64,000 nt of DNA from Blastococcus carthaginiensis (GCF_030731085.1 NZ_JASNFN010000012.1:113848-177847); one strand, 5' to 3'; positions 43,621-53,668 are shown, counted from the first letter of the stretch. The notes: generated by a model not told the origin, from the sequence alone. A program made the numbers and translations.

Positions 43621-45994
43621 GGGAGACGACCGTAACACGGTCGGGGCCGTCGGCCCGGCCGGAGTGCGGAGCGCCACCCGCGGACTCGCCCGCCCCGGTG
43701 GAGCCGGGGTCCGGCCCGACCGCCAGCCACACCAGCAGCGGCACCAGCAGGGCCGCCGCGGTCGCGGGCAGGGCGACGCCGGAGTCGTTGACCACCGCCC
43801 CGATCGTCAGGCTCAGCGCGACCGACACCAGCGCGGCGCGCAACACGGCGGCGTCCTCGAGCGGCAGGCCGGCCGGGCCCCGCGGTGCGCGCCCCGGCCC
43901 CGCCGGCACGCTGCGCAGCGGACCGCCGGGCCGCAGCAACCAGACGGCGGCGACCAGCGCGACCGGCAGCATCCAGGCCAGCGGGCTGCCCAGCAGGATG
44001 CCGATGTTGGCCTGCGCCTTCCGGCTGACGACGGTCCACGCCTCCCCGGTGAGCACCTGCTCGACGAACCTGCCCAGGTGGGTGCGCTCCGTCGGCGGGC
44101 GGACCCAGTCCAGCACCGCGACCGTGCTGACGGCGACCACCGCCGCAGCGAGGATCGCCCCGAGCCGGACGACGGTGACCCGCACGCGCGCGAGCAGCAT
44201 CGCCAGCAGCAGGAACCCGGGCAGGGCCGCGAGGACGCCGCCGAAGTCGCGGCCCAGCGGCGGGGCCCCGATGACGGCGACGGTCAGCAGCCCGGCACCC
44301 AGCACCACGGCGGCGGTGCGGCGGCGTGCCCGCCCGGCCGGTGACCGGCGCCCGACGGCGGCGGCCAGCGCCGCAGTGACCGTCAGCGCGCTCACCGACA
44401 GCAGCCCGAAGGTGAGGTTCCCGTAGCCGGTGAACCGCCCGGCGACGATCGCGTCGTACCCCAGCGGCCCGTTCAGCTCGAGCGGCGAGCCGGTGAGCAC
44501 GTCGCCGACGAGGGTGACCAGGGTGAGGGCGAGGACCGCCAGCGCGGGGCCGAGCCGGCGCCGGCGCCAGGGGCCCAGGGCGGCGACCGCGAGCACTCCC
44601 AGGTCGGCGACGACCACGGCGGTGACCAGGGCGGCCAGCGGCGCCGGGGCCCGCTCCCAGGACACCGCCCCCGCCAGGAAGGTGGCCACGGGCAGCCCGG
44701 CGGCGGCGAGGCACAGCAGGCGCAGGGCCCGCCGGATCGGCGGCCAGCTGCCCGGGCGGGCGCCCCACCGTCCGCTACCGACCACCAGCACGCCCAGCCC
44801 GACGACGGCCGCACCGACGACCACGAAGGTCCAGAAGAAGACCCCGGTGTTGCGGTAGTGGGTGATCGCCGCGACGTTGACCCGCTCCAGCTCGGCCACG
44901 GCCTCGGGCAGCGGCGGCCGCTCGCCCGTGCTCCGCCACGGCTGGCCGTTCATCGACGCCGGCGGGTCGAGGCCCAGTGCGCGCAGCACGGTCGGGGCCA
45001 CGTCGATGAGCTGCACGAACGGCACCCGGCCCGTGCTCGCCGAGGTCAGCCAGCCCACGTCGAACCCCGGCCCTGCGGCCATGCCGACGTGCAGCTGCGG
45101 CCGGCCGTCGTTGACCTCCGAGATGCCGGCCAGCAGGAGCAGGGTGTCGCCGGGCAGCGCGTCGAGGCCCGCGCGCAGCCGGCCCAGCGCGTCGTCGATC
45201 CGGGTCAGCGCGGAGGCCCGCGGCTCGGGCCGGGTGCCGTCGTCGGTCGGCTCGGCACCGGGCGCGCCGGCGTCGGCGAGCTGGTCGAGGGAGACCAGGG
45301 TCAGCGGGCAGGCGGTCAGCAGCTCCACCAGCTCGCCGGGGTCCGCCGGCAGCACGGGCACCGTGGTGAGGGGCACCCCGTCCGCGGCCACCGCCAGGGC
45401 TGCGGCCCGACCGGACACCGAGGCGCAGCCGACGGCCTCGCCCAGCGCGCCGGGCTCCGCGCCGAAGCGGACGGTGCCCTCGTCCTCGGCGGTCCGGGCG
45501 ACGGTGGCCTGCGGGTCGCCCAGCGCCACCGCCGCCACCCGCTCCTGGAGACCGCAGCGGGTGAGGGAGGTGTCCAGCCGGGGCTCCTGGGGCGCCTCCT
45601 CCTCGGGAGCCGTGTCCCCGTCGGGGGCCTCGGGGTCGGGCAGCGTCGGCAGGGGCACCGGGGGCAGCCCCTCGTCGGTGCCCGGGAACCGGGCCCGGTT
45701 GCCGGCCCCGAGCGTGGCCCAGCCGTCCAGCAGGCAGCTGGTGGACCGGGCCGCGCGCACCGACGTCGCCCCGATCGCCGACTCCTCCGCCAGCGCCCAC
45801 AGCTGCGGCGTCGACGAGGGGTCCACGTCGGCCCAGGTCAGCCCCGGCACGCCCACGACGACGACGCGGTCGGCGGCGTGACCCTCCGGACCGGCCGCCG
45901 CCCCCGCGGCGGACGGGAGACCGACCAGCAGCAGCAGGACCAGGGCCACGAGCGCCGCTGCGCAGCGGCCCCCCCGCGCGGCCGGCCCGCTCAT
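43595..45994 (-). CDS. Polytopic membrane protein with an alkaline-phosphatase-like extracellular domain
   Basis: 799 residues. Signal or anchor helix (ALVALVLLLLVGLPSAAGAA), then about 330 extracellular residues with alkaline-phosphatase-superfamily features: VVVVGVPGLTWADVDPSSTP near 44, STSCLLDGWATLGAGNR near 83, and VQLIDVAPTVLRALGLDPPA near 325. From about residue 375 onward there are ten or so membrane helices. Two Cys pairs are possible in the outer domain. The role could be transfer or removal of phosphoryl-linked groups on an envelope polymer; no substrate is known. ATG 45994 overlaps the GT4 gene stop (ATGA). Confidence 0.75.
43629..43634 (-). promoter_or_regulatory. Leaderless -10 of pyrG, nested in the upstream coding region
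   Basis: TACGGT on the minus strand, eight bases before the pyrG GTG and inside the last codons of the membrane-protein gene. Confidence 0.5.
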
Positions 45995-47139
45995 GTCGCC
46001 GGCCGGGCCGGTGGCGTGCCGAGCAGCTCCCGGTAGACCCCGACCAGCTGCGCGGCGGTGCCCGCCTCGTCGGGCCAGCCGGCGGCCTGCCGCAGCCCGG
46101 CCGCGACGAGGTCCGCGGCGTGCGCGCTGTCGCAGAGCACCCGCACCACGGCCTCGGCGAAGGCCACGGCATCCCCGACCGGGACGAGCTCGGCGGCGTC
46201 GCCTAGGAGCTCCGGCAGCCCGCCGGTGCGGGTGGCCACCAGGGGCACCCCGGCGCGGAGGGCCTCCTGCGCGGTGAGCGACCGCGCCTCCCAGCGCGAG
46301 GGGAGCACGCAGAGATCGGCGGCGCCCAGCAGGTCGGCGACGTCGTCCCGGCGGCCCAGCAGCGTGACCGGCAGCGCCTCGGCGCGGATGCGCCGGGCCA
46401 GCTCGTCCTGCAGCGGCCCGTCGCCGGCGATGACCACCGAGGGCACCGGGCGCACCCGCTCGTCGGCCGACCAGCGCGCCACCGCGTCGAGCAGGACGTC
46501 GTAGCCCTTCTGCGGGTGCAGGCGGCCGACGGCGACGACCAGCGCACGGTCGTCGTCGAGCCCGAGGCCGGCGCGGACCTCCGCCGGGGTGCGCGTGGCC
46601 GCGGGCAGCGGCGGTGCGGAGACGGGCGCGACCCGCACGTCGCGGGCGCCCAGCCGGCGGGCGTTCTCGGCGAGGTCGGCCGAGGCGGCGAGGACCACGT
46701 CGGCGGCTCGCACGGTGGCCCGTTCGGCGCGCTCGAGCACCCGGCGCCGCAGCCCGCCGCCCTCGGGGAGGGCGTTGTGCAGGGTGAGCACCAGCGGCAC
46801 CGTGCCGTCGGCCAGCCGGCGCGCGGCCGCGGCGACCAGCCCGGCGCGCAGGCCGTGGGCGTGCACCAGGTCGCTGCCGGCCAGCGCCCGGCGGAGCGAC
46901 TGCACGGCGCGCGCGTCGGCGGCCGGCGCCAGCCCGGCGGAGATCTCCACGGGGGTGAACCGGGCGCCGCGGCCGCTGAAGCCGAACAGCACGTCGGTGG
47001 CGGCCGGGCCGCACACGTCGACCTCGGCACCCGATGCCCGCAGCGGCGCCACGAGCGAGCGGACGTGGGTGCCCACGCCTCCGGTGCTGGTGGCCAGCAC
47101 CTCGGTGATGCAGCGGTCCCGCAGGGGCGTCTCAGCCAC
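45991..47139 (-). CDS. Family 4 glycosyltransferase (GT-B fold)
   Basis: 382 residues. The N-domain begins with TGGVGTHVRSL (acceptor side) and has HAHGLRAGLVAAA; the C-domain has VAVGRLHPQKGYDVLLDAVA and the nucleotide-sugar site LPSRWEARSLTAQEALRAGV followed by PLVATRTGGLPE. It would add a sugar from a nucleotide donor to a lipid-linked or cell-wall acceptor on the inner face of the membrane. GTG 47139 is chosen because AGGAGG lies six bases upstream; it overlaps the murJ stop by eight bases. Confidence 0.9.
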   Translation of the reverse strand: MAETPLRDRCITEVLATSTGGVGTHVRSLVAPLRASGAEVDVCGPAATDVLFGFSGRGARFTPVEISAGLAPAADARAVQSLRRALAGSDLVHAHGLRAGLVAAAARRLADGTVPLVLTLHNALPEGGGLRRRVLERAERATVRAADVVLAASADLAENARRLGARDVRVAPVSAPPLPAATRTPAEVRAGLGLDDDRALVVAVGRLHPQKGYDVLLDAVARWSADERVRPVPSVVIAGDGPLQDELARRIRAEALPVTLLGRRDDVADLLGAADLCVLPSRWEARSLTAQEALRAGVPLVATRTGGLPELLGDAAELVPVGDAVAFAEAVVRVLCDSAHAADLVAAGLRQAAGWPDEAGTAAQLVGVYRELLGTPPARPAT

Positions 47140-48754
47140 TGCGCACCTCCTGCTCACCCGTCGACCGCAACTCCCGGAGCGCCCCCACCAGCTGCGCGCG
47201 GGCCGTGCCCATCATGACGGCCAGCGCCACGACCAGCACGACGCCCCCGACGACGACGCCGGCGCCCAGCGCGGCCAGCACCCCGTCGGGCACGGGGTCC
47301 GCACCGAGGACGCGGGCCAGCCACAGACCGGCCCCACCCGCCAGGACCGCCGCCGCCACCGCGGACGGGCCGCCCCGGGACAGGCCGTGCAGCGCCGGCC
47401 GGCCGGCCACCCGCAGCACCACGACCAGCAGCCCGGCACCGGCGACGGTGACCCCCAGCGTGTGGCCGAGGGCCAGCGCCGCGGCCCGGTCCGCCGGGGG
47501 CAGCACGGCGGCCAGGACGACGTCGGCGGCGACGGCGAGCAGCCAGCCGCCGAGGACGCACACGGTCGGTGCCTTCCACAGCCCACGGGCGTAGAGCGCA
47601 CGGGTGAGGACGGCCACCAGCGCGTAGCCGAGCAGGCCGGGCGCGAAGGCCACCACGGTGTCCCGCAGCGCCGCCACCTCGCGATCGGTGCCGCCGGCGA
47701 AGAACACCCGCGCCACCGGGCCGGCCGCGGCGACCAGCGCCGCGGTGGCGACGGCGGAGGCGGCGACGGTGAGCAGGACGACCGGCGCCAGCGCGCGGCG
47801 GTATCCGGTCTCGTCACCGACCTCGGCGCGCTCGGCCAGACCCGGGTAGGCCGAGGTGGCCAGCGGCACGGCGAGCGCCGCCCACGGCAGGAGGAAGACG
47901 GTCAGGCCGGCGACGTACACCACCTGGGTGCCTTCGGGCGCCCCGCTGTTGGCCAGCCGGATGGCGACGGCGGCCACCAGCTGCTGGCCGGCGAGGGTGA
48001 GGACGCCGGCGAGGGCGAGCCGGCGGACCCGCGGGGCGGCGCCGACCGGGAAGCGCAGCGACGGTCGGAGCCCGAGCCGCAGCCCCCGCAGCGGCACCAG
48101 CAGGCTCAGGCTGAGCGCCACCACGCCGAGCGTCGTCCCCACGCCGAGCACGAGCTCGGCCGGGGTGGACAACCCCGCCACCTCCGTCCCGCCGCCCATG
48201 GCCGCGAACGCGAGGTAGGCCGCCGCCACGACGACGCTGGACAGCAGCGGCGCGAGCGCCGGGCCGGCGAAGCGCCGGTGGGCCTGCAGCACGCCGGTGA
48301 GGACGATGCCGATGCCGTACAGGAGGACCTGCGGGGCGAAGACCAGCAGGAAGCGGGCGGCGAGCTCCACCTGCTCGGGATCCTCGGCGCCGAGCAGCAG
48401 CCGCGCGATCGGCTCGGCCAGCACCGCCACCAGCACCGACAGCGGCACGAGCAGCAGCAGCGTCCAGCCCAGCAGGGCCGACGCCGTGCGCCGCACCTGC
48501 TCGCGGTCCCCGGCGGCGATGCCGCCGGCGAGCATGGGGACGACGAGGCTGGCCAGCGCACCACCGGCCACCACCTCGAAGACGATGTTCGGGACGTTGT
48601 TGGCCGCGAGGTAGGTGTCGCCGGTGCTGCCCGGGCCGACCGTGTTGGTGAAGACCAGCGTGCGCCCGAAGCCGGCCAGCCGGGACAGGACGGTGAGCGC
48701 CGCGATCAGCGCGGCGGCGCCGGCCACCCCGCGGGCCACCTGCCGCCCGGTCAC
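47132..48754 (-). CDS. murJ: MurJ-family lipid flippase
   Basis: 540 residues, about 14 membrane helices. The MOP-superfamily MurJ signature is clear: LTVLSRLAGFGRTLVFTNTV (about 20-39) and STGDTYLAANNVPNIVFEVV (about 43-62), with a further GGALASLVVPML. MurJ exports lipid II across the membrane. Its position between an MraY-like transferase and a GT4 enzyme suggests a dedicated lipid-linked substrate, or the housekeeping lipid II; a second murJ elsewhere would decide this. GTG 48754 overlaps the upstream gene (GTGA). Confidence 0.92.
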   Translation of the reverse strand: MTGRQVARGVAGAAALIAALTVLSRLAGFGRTLVFTNTVGPGSTGDTYLAANNVPNIVFEVVAGGALASLVVPMLAGGIAAGDREQVRRTASALLGWTLLLLVPLSVLVAVLAEPIARLLLGAEDPEQVELAARFLLVFAPQVLLYGIGIVLTGVLQAHRRFAGPALAPLLSSVVVAAAYLAFAAMGGGTEVAGLSTPAELVLGVGTTLGVVALSLSLLVPLRGLRLGLRPSLRFPVGAAPRVRRLALAGVLTLAGQQLVAAVAIRLANSGAPEGTQVVYVAGLTVFLLPWAALAVPLATSAYPGLAERAEVGDETGYRRALAPVVLLTVAASAVATAALVAAAGPVARVFFAGGTDREVAALRDTVVAFAPGLLGYALVAVLTRALYARGLWKAPTVCVLGGWLLAVAADVVLAAVLPPADRAAALALGHTLGVTVAGAGLLVVVLRVAGRPALHGLSRGGPSAVAAAVLAGGAGLWLARVLGADPVPDGVLAALGAGVVVGGVVLVVALAVMMGTARAQLVGALRELRSTGEQEVRSG

Positions 48755-49590
48755 GAGGGACGGCGGCCGAGGCGGTCCAGTTCGCGCAGGCCCGGCGTGG
48801 CCTCGATGACGCGGGTGAAGCTGACCCGCTCGCTGGCGAGGGTGAGGCCGCTGACCGCGACCAGCGCGCCGGCCCGGACGGCGCGCGAGCCGACGGCGGC
48901 GAGCCGCAGCCCCAGCAGCGCGCCGAGGGCGTTGGCCCCGCTGTCACCGAGCATGACCCGCTCGCCGAGGTCCTCGGGCAGCACGGCGAGAGTCGCCCCG
49001 AGCGGCCCGGCGGCCAGCCTCCCGGCGGGCCCGCCGAGGCCGGCGGCCGCGGCCAGGACGCCCACCTTGGCCGCGCGCCCCGGCCGCAGGTCGAGCAGGT
49101 TGAGCAGGTTCGCCGTCCCGGCCACGAGACCGGTGGTGAGCACGCCGTCGACGAGCGCACCGGCGCCGCGACCGCTCCCGCGGGTCAGCAGGGCCGCCGT
49201 CGCGGCGGCGGCCCCGATCCCGGCGACCTTCACCGCGCCGGCGGACACCCGGCCCTCGCGCAGCGCCCGCAGGTGGCCGGCGAGCCCCTTGTCGCGGGCC
49301 TGCTCCGGCCGGGCGCCGGCGAGGTCGTCGTAGCCGCCGACGAGGCCGGACGCGGCGCCGACCACCACCGCGGCGGCCCGGGTGCCGGGCGGAGCACCGA
49401 GCGCGGCGGACGCCGTCGCAGCGGCCGCGAGCGCCGGCCCGCCGAGGAGGCTGACCGGGCGGCCGGCGTAGTTGGTGCGCCGCCACGGCGCACCCGCGGG
49501 GCGGGCCGCCAGCCGGGCGGCCGCCGCCAGGGCGCCGCGGGCCGCTCCGGCCCCGGCGACGGCGAGCAGCGCGGTGCGCCGCGCGCTCAC
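48751..49590 (-). CDS. MraY/WecA-like phospho-sugar transferase
   Basis: 279 residues, hydrophobic, with motifs of the polyprenyl-phosphate N-acetylhexosamine-1-phosphate transferase superfamily: NYAGRPVSLLGGPAL (about 40-54), GGYDDLAG (about 85-92), ARDKGLAGHLRALREG, NLLNLLDLRPGRAAKV and GDSGANALGALLGLRL (about 216-231). It is shorter than MraY (about 360). It would load a sugar phosphate on an undecaprenyl- or decaprenyl-phosphate carrier. GTG 49590 overlaps the steB stop (GTGA). Substrate unknown. Confidence 0.85.
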   Translation of the reverse strand: MSARRTALLAVAGAGAARGALAAAARLAARPAGAPWRRTNYAGRPVSLLGGPALAAAATASAALGAPPGTRAAAVVVGAASGLVGGYDDLAGARPEQARDKGLAGHLRALREGRVSAGAVKVAGIGAAAATAALLTRGSGRGAGALVDGVLTTGLVAGTANLLNLLDLRPGRAAKVGVLAAAAGLGGPAGRLAAGPLGATLAVLPEDLGERVMLGDSGANALGALLGLRLAAVGSRAVRAGALVAVSGLTLASERVSFTRVIEATPGLRELDRLGRRPS

Positions 49591-50534
49591 TGGGCGGCGG
49601 CGGGCAGCGGCGGCACCGGCTGGGTGTCCTCGCCGGTCCCGTACATGCCCGAGGTGCCCTGCGACTCCTGCCCGAGCGCGAGCACGGTGCTGATCCGGCC
49701 GACGACGGTGCCGACGTTGTCGACCGTGGAGATGGCGGAGGCGAGCGCCGGGTCCGCGCGCACCGCGCCGATCAGCCCGTTGGGGCGGGCCGACGGGGCG
49801 TCGCCGGCGATCACCGCGCCCCGGCCCTGTTCGTCCAGGGCGCTGGCCAGCGCGATCAGGGCGGCGTTGCGGGCGTCGGCGTCGTCACCGGTGAACCCGC
49901 TGCCGGTGAGCAGCACGGCGTGGTCGGCGGGCGTGACCGAGGCGCCCTCGGGGACGAGCACGTCCAGGGAGGCCAGGCCGGCCAGCACGGAGGAGACCGC
50001 GGCGGTGTCGGGCGCCGGCCCGTCCGGCGGGATCATGAGCACCTGCGCCAGCAGCGAGCCCACCAGGACGCCGGTGTCACCGCTCTCGGGCAGCTGCAGG
50101 CCGGCCGGCCGTCCCGGGCCGGTCACGAAGCTCTGCAGCGCGGCCCCGGTGGCCGGGTCGCTGTACTCCGGCTGGAGCCGCACCACACCGCTGACCGACC
50201 CGCCCGCTTCGCCGATGAGGGCGGTGACCGCCTCGACCGTCTCGGGGGTGACGGTGTCGTTGGTCGGGACGAGGAGCACCGAGCGGTCGGTGAGCGTGCC
50301 TTGGACCAGCGCGTCGTCCACGGCCTCCTCGAACTCCGCGGAGGTGTCCAGCTGCGCCTCGAGCTCCTGCGTGCGGTCCTCGAGGTCCCGCTTGTCCTGC
50401 TCGAGGTCGGCCACCTGGTTCTCGATGTCGGCGAGGATCGGCTCGTTGAGCGCCGTCGTCCCGATGACGATGCCCAGGGCGACCGCGAGGAAGACCGCGA
50501 TCAGAGAGACCAGGTGGTAACGGAAGTCGATCAC
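49587..50534 (-). CDS. steB: SteB-like envelope protein (MctB/copper transporter family)
   Basis: 315 residues. One N-terminal membrane helix (YHLVSLIAVFLAVALGIVIG, residues about 5-24), a coiled coil (VADLEQDKRDLEDRTQELEA, about 41-60), then an extracytoplasmic domain. The M. tuberculosis relative Rv1698 was described as MctB, linked to copper; in Corynebacterium the SteA-SteB pair acts at the division septum in daughter-cell separation. No Cys or Met-rich copper motif is visible here, which favours the SteB role. GTG 50534 overlaps the steA stop. Confidence 0.88.
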   Translation of the reverse strand: MIDFRYHLVSLIAVFLAVALGIVIGTTALNEPILADIENQVADLEQDKRDLEDRTQELEAQLDTSAEFEEAVDDALVQGTLTDRSVLLVPTNDTVTPETVEAVTALIGEAGGSVSGVVRLQPEYSDPATGAALQSFVTGPGRPAGLQLPESGDTGVLVGSLLAQVLMIPPDGPAPDTAAVSSVLAGLASLDVLVPEGASVTPADHAVLLTGSGFTGDDADARNAALIALASALDEQGRGAVIAGDAPSARPNGLIGAVRADPALASAISTVDNVGTVVGRISTVLALGQESQGTSGMYGTGEDTQPVPPLPAAAQ

Positions 50535-51718
50535 GCGATGAGGTTCTCCAGCCAGAACATGAAGCTGTTCCATTGGTCGAGCAGCAGGTCCAGGTAGACG
50601 CGCCCGGCCGCGGACAGGGCCAGCGCCGACCCGATCGCGACGAAGGCGGCGATCACCAGGACCACGAGTGCGGTCGTCGAGATGCGGCTGCGGTAGAGCC
50701 GGCTGACGCCCTTGGCGTCGACCAGCTTGCCGCCCAGCCGCAGGCGGGTGAGGAATGTCGACGCCATGCCCCCGCGCCCCTTGTCCAGGAACTCCACGAG
50801 CGTGGCGTGCGTGCCGACGGCGACGATGAGCGTGGCGCCCTTCTCGTCGGCCAGGAGCATCGCGATGTCCTCGCTGGTGGCGGCCGCGGGGAAGGTGATG
50901 GCGTCGACGCCGAGGTCCTGCACGCGGGCCAGCCCGGGGGCGCGGCCGTCGGCGTAGGCGTGCACGACCACCTCGGCGCCGGAGCGCAGCACGTCGTCGC
51001 TGACCGAGTCCATGTCGCCGATGATCATGTCCGGCGAGTAGCCCGCCTCGACCAGCGCGTCGGCGCCGCCGTCCACGCCGATGAGGACCGGGCGGTAGTC
51101 GCGGATGTAGGAGCGGAGGGCGTGCAGGTCCTCCTTGTAGTCGTAGCCGCGGACGACCACGAGCACGTGCCGGCCTTCGATCGTCGTCGCCACGTCCGGG
51201 ACGCCGACGCCGTCGAGCAGGAGCGCGCGCTCGCGTTTCATGTACTCCATGGTGTTGGCGGCGAACGCCTCCAGCTGCACCGAGAGACCGGCCTTCGCGT
51301 CGGCCATCGCGGCGGCGACGGTGTCGGCGTCGTGCTCGGCGCCTTCGGCGAGGACCGCGCCCTCGGCGTCGAGCAGGCGGCCGTCCTCGACGCGGACTTC
51401 GGCGCCCTCCTTGACCTTCGCGAAGACGTCCTTGCCGACGTCGTCGAGCAGGGGGATGCCGGCGTTGATCAGGATCTCCGGGCCCAGGTTCGGGTAGCGG
51501 CCGGAGATGCTGGGCGCGGCGTTGACCACGGCGGCGACCTTGCAGCCCACCAGCGCGTCGGCGCTCACGCGGTCGATGTCGACGTGGTCGATGACGGCGA
51601 TGTCGCCGGGGCGCAACCGCTTCGTCAGGTTCTTGGTGCGCCGGTCCAGGCGGACGGTGCCGGCGGTGCCGGGACCCGCCTCCTGAGCCCGGCCGCGGCG
51701 AACGGTGCCGATGCGCAT
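50531..51718 (-). CDS. steA: SteA-like septal ring protein
   Basis: 395 residues. The middle part resembles a thiamine pyrophosphokinase fold (VLIGVDGGADALVEAGYSPD, then MIIGDMDSVSDDVL, about 220-255), without evidence that it keeps that activity; the C-terminus has one membrane helix (STTALVVLVIAAFVAIGSAL, about 350-370). It matches Rv1697 in order. In Corynebacterium SteA localises to the cytokinetic ring with SteB. The ATG at 51718 has CAGCAT eight bases upstream, a near match to the leaderless arrangement. First gene of the envelope cassette. Confidence 0.9.
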   Translation of the reverse strand: MRIGTVRRGRAQEAGPGTAGTVRLDRRTKNLTKRLRPGDIAVIDHVDIDRVSADALVGCKVAAVVNAAPSISGRYPNLGPEILINAGIPLLDDVGKDVFAKVKEGAEVRVEDGRLLDAEGAVLAEGAEHDADTVAAAMADAKAGLSVQLEAFAANTMEYMKRERALLLDGVGVPDVATTIEGRHVLVVVRGYDYKEDLHALRSYIRDYRPVLIGVDGGADALVEAGYSPDMIIGDMDSVSDDVLRSGAEVVVHAYADGRAPGLARVQDLGVDAITFPAAATSEDIAMLLADEKGATLIVAVGTHATLVEFLDKGRGGMASTFLTRLRLGGKLVDAKGVSRLYRSRISTTALVVLVIAAFVAIGSALALSAAGRVYLDLLLDQWNSFMFWLENLIA

Positions 51719-51870
51719 GACATCGCATGCTGCCACGCTCGGCGGACGGGCCGATCCTCCGACGCGCCTCGGCAACCCCCTGGTCACGCAACGTGTCCGA
51801 CACCACCTCTGCCCGACACGCCGGGCGCGCCGGGTCGGCCGCTTGCGCGGAACCGTTACCGAGTCGTGAC

Positions 51871-51876
51871 TAGCGT
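51871..51876 (+). promoter_or_regulatory. Leaderless -10 of the TetR gene
   Basis: TAGCGT seven bases before the GTG at 51884. The gap to steA (51719-51870) must carry both divergent promoters; no clear palindrome was seen in it. Confidence 0.5.
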
Positions 51877-51883
51877 TGCGCGT

Positions 51884-52708
51884 GTGACTGGAGTGGCCGG
51901 AGCCCTGACGACCGCAGCGTCCCTCCCGCAGGTCGAGGAGAGCGCTCCCGCGCCTGCCGGTGCGGCGGTGATCCGGGCCGTGCCGGCGCCCGAGCCGGTC
52001 GCGCCCCCCGCTCCCCCGCGTGGGCAGCCCGCCGAGGGGGACGCCGGGGACCGGCCCCGCGGTCGCCGGAAGCCGCGGGGGCAGGGCATCCGCGAGCACC
52101 GCCGGCAGCAGACCCGGGCGCGCATCGTCGACGCCGCCACGGACCTGTTCGACGCGCGGGGGTTCGACGCGGTCAGCGTGGTGGAGATCGCCCAGCGCGC
52201 CGGTGTGGTGGAGAAGACCGTCTTCAACCACTTCCCGGTCAAGGAGGGGCTGGTCTTCGACGCCGACCCGCCGATGCGCGCGGCTCTGCTGGACGCGGTG
52301 CGCCGGCGGCCGGCCGGTGAGTCGGTGGCCGCGGCCGCCGGGAGCTTCGTCGTCGCCGCGGTGAGCCTGCTGGGCACGCCCGAGGCCGCCGACGGGGTGG
52401 CCCGCATGGCGCGGGTGATCCGGGGCAGCCGCACGCTGCAGGTGCGCGAGCGGGAGATCCTGGGCGAGCTCACCACCTCGCTGGCCGACCTGATCGCCGA
52501 GGAGACCGCTGCGCGGTTGGGCCAGATCGAGCCGTGGCTGGCCGCGCACGCTGTGCTGGGCCTGTACGCCTCGTTGCTGGAGCTCGCGCGCGACCGGGTC
52601 CTCGCCGGGGTGAGCGGCCCCGAGCTGGCGGCCGAGCTGCGCCACCAGGGCCGGCGCGGCCTGGCCCTGCTGCAGTTCGGCCTCGCCGGCTACGCCAAGC
52701 GGAGGTGA
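51884..52708 (+). CDS. TetR-family transcriptional regulator
   Basis: 274 residues. About 75 residues of Ala/Pro/Arg-rich leader come before the HTH (RARIVDAATDLFDARGFDAV, SVVEIAQRAGVVEKTVFNHF, about 81-122). The C-terminal domain is helical with no assignable ligand. GTG 51884 is supported by TAGCGT seven bases upstream. Divergent from steA, so it may control the steAB-murJ cassette or itself; no operator is evident. The long N-terminal extension is unusual for TetR proteins. Confidence 0.88.
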   Translation: MTGVAGALTTAASLPQVEESAPAPAGAAVIRAVPAPEPVAPPAPPRGQPAEGDAGDRPRGRRKPRGQGIREHRRQQTRARIVDAATDLFDARGFDAVSVVEIAQRAGVVEKTVFNHFPVKEGLVFDADPPMRAALLDAVRRRPAGESVAAAAGSFVVAAVSLLGTPEAADGVARMARVIRGSRTLQVREREILGELTTSLADLIAEETAARLGQIEPWLAAHAVLGLYASLLELARDRVLAGVSGPELAAELRHQGRRGLALLQFGLAGYAKRR

Positions 52709-52776
52709 CCGACGAGGGGGCCCGGAGGGTCCCCGAGGTGGCCACAGAGCCGCCCCTGCGAGGCAAGCCGGCGAGC

Positions 52777-52793
52777 GGGAGCCGGAGGCTCCC
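52777..52793 (+). terminator. Hairpin downstream of the TetR gene
   Basis: GGGAGCC, GGA loop, GGCTCCC: a 7-bp stem without a T run. A similar imperfect hairpin (GGGGGCCC/GGGTCCCC) lies at 52716-52734. Both are in the 179-base gap between TetR and the convergent methyltransferase gene. Confidence 0.45.
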
Positions 52794-52887
52794 CGAGCCG
52801 GCGCAGGGATCGGCTCAAGGCAGGTCGGGCACGGCACCTGGCCGCGGTGTGATCCGGAGGATCACCAGGTCACAGCCGCGGTCCAGA

Positions 52888-53604
52888 TCACGCAGCGATC
52901 TGCAGTGAGCACAGCAGCTGGTCGCCGCGGTCGCCGGGGAGCGCCTGGTCGCGGGTGAACAGCGCGATGGCGACCATGTAGCCGTCGTCGCCGGCCCAGC
53001 CGTGCCCGTCCGCGCAGAGCCGGTGGATGTGCTCGCGGACCTTGGGCTCGCTGCTGTAGGGGCCGTAGTCCAGCCCCATGGCCAGGAAGTTGGCCACCCG
53101 GTAGCCGAGCTCCTCGGCCGTGCGCACCGTCGTCTCGGGGTCGGAGTAGCTGGCGACGGCGGTGATCACGTCGGTGTAGCCGACCTTGAGCAGCTGGAGC
53201 ACCAGGTCGTTGCCGCGCACCCCGCCCCACAGCTCGGGCATCAGGATGTCGCGGTCGGGCGCGGGGATGTAGGGCGGGTTGGCGATCACGGTCCGGGCCG
53301 GACGGCCTCCCGCGGAATCGGCCTGGTCGAAGAAGTCGCCGAGCTCGACGGTGTACCGGTCGGCGACGCCCCGCGCGGCGATGTTCGCGCGGGCCTGCGC
53401 CACCGACGGGGCGCTGATGTCGTAGCTGCGCACCCGGAGTCCGGGCAGCGCGCGGACGACGTCGGAGATGGCCGTGGCGTCACCGGTCCCGAGTTCGTCG
53501 ACCCCCTCCTCGACCCATCCGAGCTGGTCGCGGTACTGGCTGAGCAGCATGCACACCGAGAAGCCGTAGTGCGCGGACTCGTCGGTCGAGGAGAAGCACG
53601 TCAC
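52888..53604 (-). CDS. Class I SAM-dependent methyltransferase (PrmC/HemK-like)
   Basis: 238 residues. Motif I DELGTGDATAISDVV (about 36-50), acidic end of strand 2 in RVRSYDIS, and motif IV VIANPPYIPAPD (about 107-118); the NPPY tetrad is used by N-methyltransferases acting on amide or amine groups. The target (protein glutamine, DNA or RNA) cannot be told. It lacks the N-terminal helical domain of PrmC. GTG 53604; a GTAGGGGG stretch lies upstream. Confidence 0.8.
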   Translation of the reverse strand: MTCFSSTDESAHYGFSVCMLLSQYRDQLGWVEEGVDELGTGDATAISDVVRALPGLRVRSYDISAPSVAQARANIAARGVADRYTVELGDFFDQADSAGGRPARTVIANPPYIPAPDRDILMPELWGGVRGNDLVLQLLKVGYTDVITAVASYSDPETTVRTAEELGYRVANFLAMGLDYGPYSSEPKVREHIHRLCADGHGWAGDDGYMVAIALFTRDQALPGDRGDQLLCSLQIAA

Positions 53605-53668
53605 CGACGCCCCCTACCCCGGTGGATCGCGCGGCACTCCCCCGCTCACCCGCTCCGGGGAACGCCGG

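Noticed and set aside
49587..50534. Annotation as a copper transporter
   Set aside because: No Cys, His or Met-rich copper motif is present; the coiled coil, single helix and coupling to steA fit the SteB septal role better.
47132..51806. Antisense plus-strand frames across murJ, steB and steA
   Set aside because: They lack recognisable domains, while the minus-strand genes have full motifs and consistent 4-nt overlaps.
52716..52734. GGGGGCCC/GGGTCCCC as a main terminator for the TetR gene
   Set aside because: The stem has a mismatch and no T run; the hairpin at 52777-52793 is cleaner, and neither is certain.
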